In this document: positions 59,373 through 64,000 of the stretch, in pieces | Layout of the letters: the number at the start of each line of letters is the position of its first letter | Position numbering within the stretch: position 1 is the stretch's first letter | Assembly: GCA_913055205.1 (NCBI GenBank) | Contig: CAJXJN010000002.1 | Coordinates: forward strand, 1-64,000 | Reading direction: 5' to 3' | Length of the DNA: 64,000 bases | DNA from: an uncultured Sulfurovum sp. | GTDB lineage: Bacteria; Campylobacterota; Campylobacteria; Campylobacterales; Sulfurovaceae | Program-made: the position numbers and the translations under genes | Notes under the pieces: generated by a model | The model's input: only the letters and a program-made list of their open reading frames with translations | Database searches by the model: none | Told to the model about the DNA's origin: nothing

Positions 59373-61684
59373 TTTTGATCTTCCTCGTAGTAACCATAGC
59401 CGTAACCGTAGCCGTAACCGTAACCGTAGCCGTAACCATTTTTACCCATTTTGACATCATTCAGCAAAATACCGAAACCGCTGATCTCCTCTTTGGAGAG
59501 TTTTTCTATATTACGTAAAAAATCTTTTTTTGAATAGTCTGCTCTCAATACATAAATACTGGTATCTGCAAAATGCATCAGCGTTCTTGCATCTGTCACC
59601 AGGCCGATCGGCGGGGTATCCAGGATGATCACATCATACACTTCTCTTAACTTTTCCAGTACCTTTTCCATCAGTTCACTCTGTATCAGTTCACTCGGAT
59701 TCGGCGGCACCGGTCCCGAAGCGATGATATCCAGATTTTCATACTCGGTATGCTGGATCACATCCCCCAAACCTGTACGTCCTGACAACAAGGTACTCAT
59801 ACCTTTTGTATTTTGGAGTCCGAATTTCTGATGCAAAGTCGGTTTTCGCATATCAAGGTTCAGTATGATGGTTTTCTTTTCTGCCATACTCATGATCCCA
59901 CCCAGGTTAATACAGATCGTTGTCTTCCCTTCACCACCAATGGTCGAAGTGATCGCGATCACATGGGCACTCTTGCCTTTTGCCATGAACTGCAGGTTGG
60001 TCCTGAGGTTTCTGAAAGATTCTGCTATGGCGGACTTCGGGGACAAAAAGACTTTGATCTTCTCCTGACCCTCTTTGATATTCGGGATCAGACCAAGCAG
60101 AGGGACATGGGTTCCCTGCACAACATCCTCTTCGGTTTTGATGCGGTCATCCAAAAATGCCCTCAGAAAAGCCAGTGCGATCCCAAGGATCAACCCCAGG
60201 ATCAATCCTACCAATACGATCAGTTTTCTCTTAGGCTTGATCGGAATTTCAGGGGTAAGCGCTCTGTCGATGATTCTGTTCTTACTGACCGTAGAAGCTT
60301 TGATGATCGCTGTTTCAGAGCGTTTCTCCAGCAAATAAGAGTAGATCTTCTCATTGACTGCAAATTTACGCTGCAGCTGACCGTACATTCGCTCATCTGC
60401 AGGAAGCTTGTTCAGAAGTTTCTGCTGATGGGCGATCGATTTTTCGATCAGAACTTTTCTCTCAGTGATACTTTTTTTCAAATTTTTGATCGTGACCACA
60501 ATGATCTTCTTGAGCTGTATGATCTTCTTTCTGAGTTTAGCCACTTCCGGGTACATCTCTGTATAGTCTTCACGCAGGATCTTCTTTTTGATGATGGCAT
60601 CCTGAAGATCTTTGATCTTCTGTGAGAGAGAGGACTGTTCCATATCGAGTCCCCCGATGGAGATCGTCTCAAGGTTCTTACCTGACTTCACCTGCTTATA
60701 AAGGGTGTTTAACATCTCTTGTTTAATGGATATTCCTGCAAGCTGCGTTTCATATTCACTCATCTGCCGGATGATATTTTCTGCTTTGGAGCTTAGACTT
60801 ACGGTATTGGACGTTTTCTTGAACTCTTCAAGTTTAATGGCGGAGCTTTTAAGATTTTCCGTGATCAGTTTCAACTGTTTATCTATAAAATCGAGTTTAC
60901 GTGTTGCTTCTTTGGTTTTTTTCTCTATATTCTGCTCTATGTAAGCCGCAGAGAGCGCATTGGCAAACTCCTGTGCACGCAGGGCAACATTGTCCTCATA
61001 GGAGATCTCCAGGATGGTCGAGTATTTGGATGTCTGGTTCACGCTGACCCCTTTTTGGACCAGACTTGCCACCTTCGCAGGATCGATGATCACAAAACGG
61101 TACTCGGCATCCGCCGTTTTCTTTGTTCTGACGATATTCAGATGAAAATGCTCCGTCACGATCTCTTTTCCGTAAAAGTGTATTTTATCATAGCTCCAGA
61201 CGGTACCGTCATCTGCTTTGGCTTCCTTCACTACCAGACGGTAACGTTTTTCATCCACCGGAATGAAGTCAAACGAGACCCCATACCCTTTCAGCATTCC
61301 CACTTCAAAGGGAGCATCCTTGTAGAGTTCGATCTCTTTAAATTTTCTGGTCGTATAATACTTATGGGAAAAATCTACTTTTTTCAGTGCCTTTTCGGTC
61401 AAAAATCTCGATTTTATGATCTCTTTTTCGGTATCCGCATTCATCGTCCCGGGGTCCATCGCCATCGCCAACATATCCTGTGAGCGGTATCCACGTTGTC
61501 CCAGACCTACCTCAACAGTGGCAGAAGCCCTGTAGACATTAGGTTTAAAATAGGCATAAAAACTACTGGCAAGTGTAAATAAAACGACTAAAGAGAGGAT
61601 CATATACCGATACCGGTAAATGGTCCTAAAGACCTCTTTAATATCTATTTCATCTTCATCTGTCTGTATGTTATGTGTATTCAT
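59369..61684 (-). CDS. Wzc-like polysaccharide co-polymerase and tyrosine autokinase
   Basis: Start taken at MNTHNIQTDEDEIDIKEV (ATG 61684, preceded by AAGGAAAAAA), giving 771 residues. It has an N-terminal Wzz domain with a first helix (YMILSLVVLFTLASSFYAYF), a coiled-coil periplasmic part (about 260-450) and a second helix (LIVLVGLILGLILGIALAFLRAF). The C-terminal BY-kinase has Walker A STIGGEGKTTICINLGG, Walker A' ILNLDMRKPTLH and Walker B VIILDTPPIGLVT. The tail is a run of alternating Tyr and Gly ending YYEEDQK, the usual autophosphorylation cluster. It controls chain length and export. Confidence 0.94.
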   Translation of the reverse strand: MNTHNIQTDEDEIDIKEVFRTIYRYRYMILSLVVLFTLASSFYAYFKPNVYRASATVEVGLGQRGYRSQDMLAMAMDPGTMNADTEKEIIKSRFLTEKALKKVDFSHKYYTTRKFKEIELYKDAPFEVGMLKGYGVSFDFIPVDEKRYRLVVKEAKADDGTVWSYDKIHFYGKEIVTEHFHLNIVRTKKTADAEYRFVIIDPAKVASLVQKGVSVNQTSKYSTILEISYEDNVALRAQEFANALSAAYIEQNIEKKTKEATRKLDFIDKQLKLITENLKSSAIKLEEFKKTSNTVSLSSKAENIIRQMSEYETQLAGISIKQEMLNTLYKQVKSGKNLETISIGGLDMEQSSLSQKIKDLQDAIIKKKILREDYTEMYPEVAKLRKKIIQLKKIIVVTIKNLKKSITERKVLIEKSIAHQQKLLNKLPADERMYGQLQRKFAVNEKIYSYLLEKRSETAIIKASTVSKNRIIDRALTPEIPIKPKRKLIVLVGLILGLILGIALAFLRAFLDDRIKTEEDVVQGTHVPLLGLIPNIKEGQEKIKVFLSPKSAIAESFRNLRTNLQFMAKGKSAHVIAITSTIGGEGKTTICINLGGIMSMAEKKTIILNLDMRKPTLHQKFGLQNTKGMSTLLSGRTGLGDVIQHTEYENLDIIASGPVPPNPSELIQSELMEKVLEKLREVYDVIILDTPPIGLVTDARTLMHFADTSIYVLRADYSKKDFLRNIEKLSKEEISGFGILLNDVKMGKNGYGYGYGYGYGYGYGYYEEDQK
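59386..59440 (-). repeat. Hexamer repeat encoding the Tyr-Gly tail
   Basis: Tandem GGTTAC/GGCTAC units (minus strand) in the 3' end of the kinase gene encode about eight Tyr-Gly pairs. In-frame hexamer units could change in number by slippage without breaking the frame. Confidence 0.75.
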
Positions 61685-61804
61685 TTTTTTCCTTGGAAAT
61701 GCCATTCTAAAATTATGGTGTATTATATCAAAAAAGTTTTATTTAAGGTTGGCAGAGAGAAAAGGAAGCCTGATCCCTCCTCTGTGCTTCCCGGGGAGAG
61801 AAGA

Positions 61805-62464
61805 CTAAAAGTTGTAGATCATACCAGCGGTCACGGCATCCATACTGAGTTCAGTATAGCTTGCCTGATCATAAGAGTAAAGTCGAGAATTGATATCTCC
61901 GTCAAGCATCAAACTCGTATAGTCAACAAAGAGTGAAAGATCTTCTGTCATCATATAACTTAGACCAAAGCCCCACTGAAATCCACTCTCATCCAAAATG
62001 CCGACACCCGGTGTTGCAGCCATTGTACCACTCTCTTCACCATCAACCTGAACCAAACCATATCCTAAAAGGCCATAAACCTCAAATGCCTCAGTTACAG
62101 GGTACTGCGGTTTTAAGAAAAGACTGTAGCTTGTAACATCAGCATAATCTTCATAAGAGACACTTTTAGAGATACGCCCTTCTACAGCAAGGTATTCATT
62201 GAACTCATAACCAAGTACAGCAGTGACATTCACTGTCTCATCTTGAGTTTTGGAAGTATCATCCCACCATCCGGAGTCAGTTGAGTATGTTCTGTTATAC
62301 GCAACTCCTATCCCTGCATAGATCCCGCTTAATTCCGGTTCATCTATCACTATCGGTACAACTACTGCCGGTTCTACCTCTTTTGTTTTTGCCATATCTC
62401 CACCGGCAAACACCAAACTGCTCATTACCACTACAGAACTTACTGCAAGTACTACCTTTTTCAT
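61805..62464 (-). CDS. Outer-membrane beta-barrel protein
   Basis: A 219-residue exported protein (signal MKKVVLAVSSVVVMSSLVFAGG) that forms a small barrel of the OmpA-N/porin-like type. It has alternating strands (SGIYAGIGVAYNRTYST, VTAVLGYEFNEYLAVEGRISK, FEVYGLLGYGLVQVDG) and ends with an aromatic residue (AVTAGMIYNF), the BAM signal. The function is unknown. A ribosome site (AAGGGGATAT) precedes the ATG at 62464. Confidence 0.88.
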   Translation of the reverse strand: MKKVVLAVSSVVVMSSLVFAGGDMAKTKEVEPAVVVPIVIDEPELSGIYAGIGVAYNRTYSTDSGWWDDTSKTQDETVNVTAVLGYEFNEYLAVEGRISKSVSYEDYADVTSYSLFLKPQYPVTEAFEVYGLLGYGLVQVDGEESGTMAATPGVGILDESGFQWGFGLSYMMTEDLSLFVDYTSLMLDGDINSRLYSYDQASYTELSMDAVTAGMIYNF

Positions 62465-62597
62465 AATATCCCCTTGTCTTTTATATTGTGCACTATTGTA
62501 ACATTTTTATCTTAAATAATATTAGAAAAGAGGAATAATCTCATTCTCAACGATCAACTTCTGAACCTGATACTTCTCACTTAGAACGAAATCACGC

Positions 62598-62603
62598 TAT
62601 AAT
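62598..62603 (+). promoter_or_regulatory. -10 box of the truncated duplicate
   Basis: TATAAT five bases before the ATG of the short duplicate frame (62609), the same layout as in the full gene copy. Confidence 0.45.
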
Positions 62604-62608
62604 AATCT

Positions 62609-62701
62609 ATGTCAAATACTGAACGATCCACTATCACCTATTCACTATCACCGGAATTGATCTCAGAGGAGATCAGGTTCCTCATCGCCTGCTATCACTA
62701 A
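62609..62701 (+). pseudogene. Truncated duplicate of the nucleotidyltransferase N-terminus
   Basis: A 30-codon frame (MSNTERSTITYSLSPELI then SEEIRFLIACYH) matches the first 30 residues of the following gene (MPNSQLSTIHYPLSQEPI then SMEIRFLLACCQ), with its promoter box duplicated as well. It stops in a CACTATC repeat. It looks like a 5' copy left after tandem duplication or repeat-mediated recombination. Confidence 0.6.
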
Positions 62702-62724
62702 TCCTATCACTATCACTATCTTGC

Positions 62725-62730
62725 TATAAT
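62725..62730 (+). promoter_or_regulatory. -10 box of the nucleotidyltransferase gene
   Basis: TATAAT six bases before the ATG (62737). The transcription start would fall on or next to the ATG, so the mRNA may be leaderless; no ribosome site is present. Confidence 0.5.
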
Positions 62731-62736
62731 ACCCCC

Positions 62737-64000
62737 ATGCCAAATAGTCAACTATCCACTATCCACTATCCACTATCACAGGAACCGATCTCGATGGAGA
62801 TTCGGTTCCTCCTCGCCTGCTGCCAGACAGATCCATCTGTAGATGACATAGAGTTCATCCGGACTTACCTCTCAACACCTTCACTATCACTTCTGGCACT
62901 AAATGCCGATACCCCCATCGTTAAAACGAAAGAGGGGTGCTCCACTATCACTACCACGGCGTCCCGCCATGGCGTTCTACCACTAGTCTACAAAACCCTG
63001 AAAAACCTCCAACCCGTCATCTCCAACCCGATCGAAGATCCAGATACCGGATCCACAGATTCACAAACCGACAACACTATCACTATCCACCATCACTATC
63101 ACTCCTTGGTAACTGAGCTAAAAGCACATTACCAAGCAATTGCCCACCGCAATATGTTAATGTCAGCAGAATTAATAAAAATCCTAAACCTGCTCAGAGA
63201 GAACCATATTGAAGCCCTGGCATTCAAAGGCCCTACCCTGGCACAGATAGCTTATGGGAATATTACACTGCGGCAGTTTGGTGATCTGGATATTTTGGTG
63301 GATGAAAAGGATGCATACAAAGCTGGGAAACTTATGTCCAAAAATGGTCATACAAGTATTTTTCCGCTAAATATACTTTCAAATAAGATTTGTCTACATA
63401 CTGCAAAAGAATTTAGCTTCATAAGTGTACCAGGCAGTGTTCACACCGAATTGCATTGGCGGTTGTTCGAGAAGAAGTACAACATTTCCCTGTTCTCCTA
63501 TGCCGTAGAGCAAAAATGCCAGTCTGTCAGAATCAATGGTCAAGAGATAAGCACCCTGCAAAATGAACTGCTGCTGGTCTATCTCTGCCTGCACGGTGCC
63601 AAACATGCCTTCGAGCGCATTGAGTGGATCTGCGATATCGACCGCCTCATCCGTGTCAGCGAAGTGGACTGGGGCTCTGCCGTCTCCCTCGCGGAACAGT
63701 CCCATTCAAAGCGTTCGTTCTATCTGGGGCTTTCGCTGGTGCACGCTCTCTTTCATACGACCCTCCCCGCAACCCTCATGCCATCGATACAGAACGAAGC
63801 AATCCAGACTCTGCACACCATGACCCTGGCACAGATGACGAACAAAAAAGCGGAGAGAAGCGATTTCGAGAAGAACAGAGAAACCTTCGCGTATCAGTCC
63901 AAGCTCTTTGATACCAAATGCGATATGCTCCGTTTTCGGCTCTCCACGTTTTTCAAGATCTCCACCAATGACTGCCAAACCTTCAAATTACCTAAACAAT
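62737..64000 (+). CDS. Nucleotidyltransferase family protein (PF14907-like), cut by the window edge
   Basis: An open frame of 421 codons from MPNSQLSTIHYPLSQE to the window end, without a stop. The family of uncharacterised nucleotidyltransferases (NTP_transf_5) is recognised from HIEALAFKGPTLAQIAYGN then LRQFGDLDILV (the G-x-x-x-D-x-D metal motif region) and from TELHWRLFEKKYN with LCLHGAKHAFERIEWICDID. The N-terminal 130 residues contain low-complexity insertions coded by CACTATC repeats. Such proteins often accompany polysaccharide or peptide-modification clusters, in line with the export genes upstream. The substrate is unknown. The C-terminus is missing. Confidence 0.85.
   Translation, partial: MPNSQLSTIHYPLSQEPISMEIRFLLACCQTDPSVDDIEFIRTYLSTPSLSLLALNADTPIVKTKEGCSTITTTASRHGVLPLVYKTLKNLQPVISNPIEDPDTGSTDSQTDNTITIHHHYHSLVTELKAHYQAIAHRNMLMSAELIKILNLLRENHIEALAFKGPTLAQIAYGNITLRQFGDLDILVDEKDAYKAGKLMSKNGHTSIFPLNILSNKICLHTAKEFSFISVPGSVHTELHWRLFEKKYNISLFSYAVEQKCQSVRINGQEISTLQNELLLVYLCLHGAKHAFERIEWICDIDRLIRVSEVDWGSAVSLAEQSHSKRSFYLGLSLVHALFHTTLPATLMPSIQNEAIQTLHTMTLAQMTNKKAERSDFEKNRETFAYQSKLFDTKCDMLRFRLSTFFKISTNDCQTFKLPKQ

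Larger units (their letters stand above)
62607..63102 (+). repeat. Scattered CACTATC / TATCCAC short repeats
   Basis: Clusters of 6-7 base units such as TATCACTATCACTATC (62706-62721) and TCCACTATCCACTATCCACT (62757-62776), with more at 62881, 62941 and 63075-63100. They lie both in the spacer and inside the coding frame, where they encode STI, LSLS and TITIHHHYH stretches. Confidence 0.7.

Noticed and set aside
59813..60625. 270-codon open frame opposite the Wzc-like gene
   Set aside because: Antisense shadow rich in Asp, Phe, Arg and Gln; the opposite strand has full domain evidence.
62607..63102. The CACTATC repeats as a CRISPR array
   Set aside because: Units are 6-7 bases, contiguous or irregular, partly inside a reading frame, with no spacers of constant size and no cas genes.

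Overview
The window looks like chromosomal DNA of a chemolithotrophic Campylobacterota (Epsilonproteobacteria), most like Sulfurovum or Sulfurimonas. This is inferred from protein character and gene neighbourhoods: a MerR-type HspR behind a CbpA-type DnaJ, the long DapD form, a MazG-like dimeric dUTPase, NspC, the TIGR00303-type CobT, and AT-rich DNA with TATAAT boxes and few clear -35 boxes. No rRNA, tRNA, CRISPR array or intact insertion sequence was seen.

Layout. 1-11.9 kb: Na/phosphate transporter with a 39-residue membrane peptide in front of it, a DksA-like protein, alanine dehydrogenase, a Lon-like protease, cbpA-hspR with a HAIR-like operator, a periplasmic rhodanese, Tex, a CDF transporter in an integron-cassette-like setting, and a TrmH-type methyltransferase. 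11.9-13.2 kb: a REP-associated tyrosine transposase (RAYT) with tandem 71-bp repeats, then a DsrE-like gene and an inverted REP pair. 13.2-22.2 kb: purH, metE, a fold-back mobile-element relic, purL, dut and a lipoprotein. 22.2-27 kb: the conserved rpmH-rnpA-yidC-jag-mnmE block. 27-33.6 kb: nspC and a TamA/TamB-like pair. 33.8-38.4 kb: gpsA, an RCK protein, a K+ channel and gatB. 38.5-44.5 kb: atpB, a TIGR02757 protein, lptB, tsaE, trpD, an S4 protein and dapD, with many REPs. 44.5-55.9 kb: a 12-gene corrinoid uptake and late cobamide assembly operon. 56-61.7 kb: an L,D-transpeptidase and a polysaccharide export cluster (WecA-like, Wza-like, CpsB-like, Wzc-like). 61.8-64 kb: an outer-membrane protein and the first 421 codons of a nucleotidyltransferase that leaves the window.

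How genes work together. The corrinoid operon encodes a TonB receptor, a BtuFDC ABC importer and enzymes for nucleotide-loop assembly (CobT, CobU, CobD-like, CobQ, CbiB, CobS, CobC-like). It also carries an APH-fold kinase that could supply the phosphorylated amino acid for the CobD-like decarboxylase. B12-independent MetE is also present. The most striking whole-window pattern is a family of at least 13 GTAG-headed palindromes in the presence of one RAYT gene. Three genes take their TAG stop codon from the GTAG of a REP, and one REP lies inside the cbiB reading frame.
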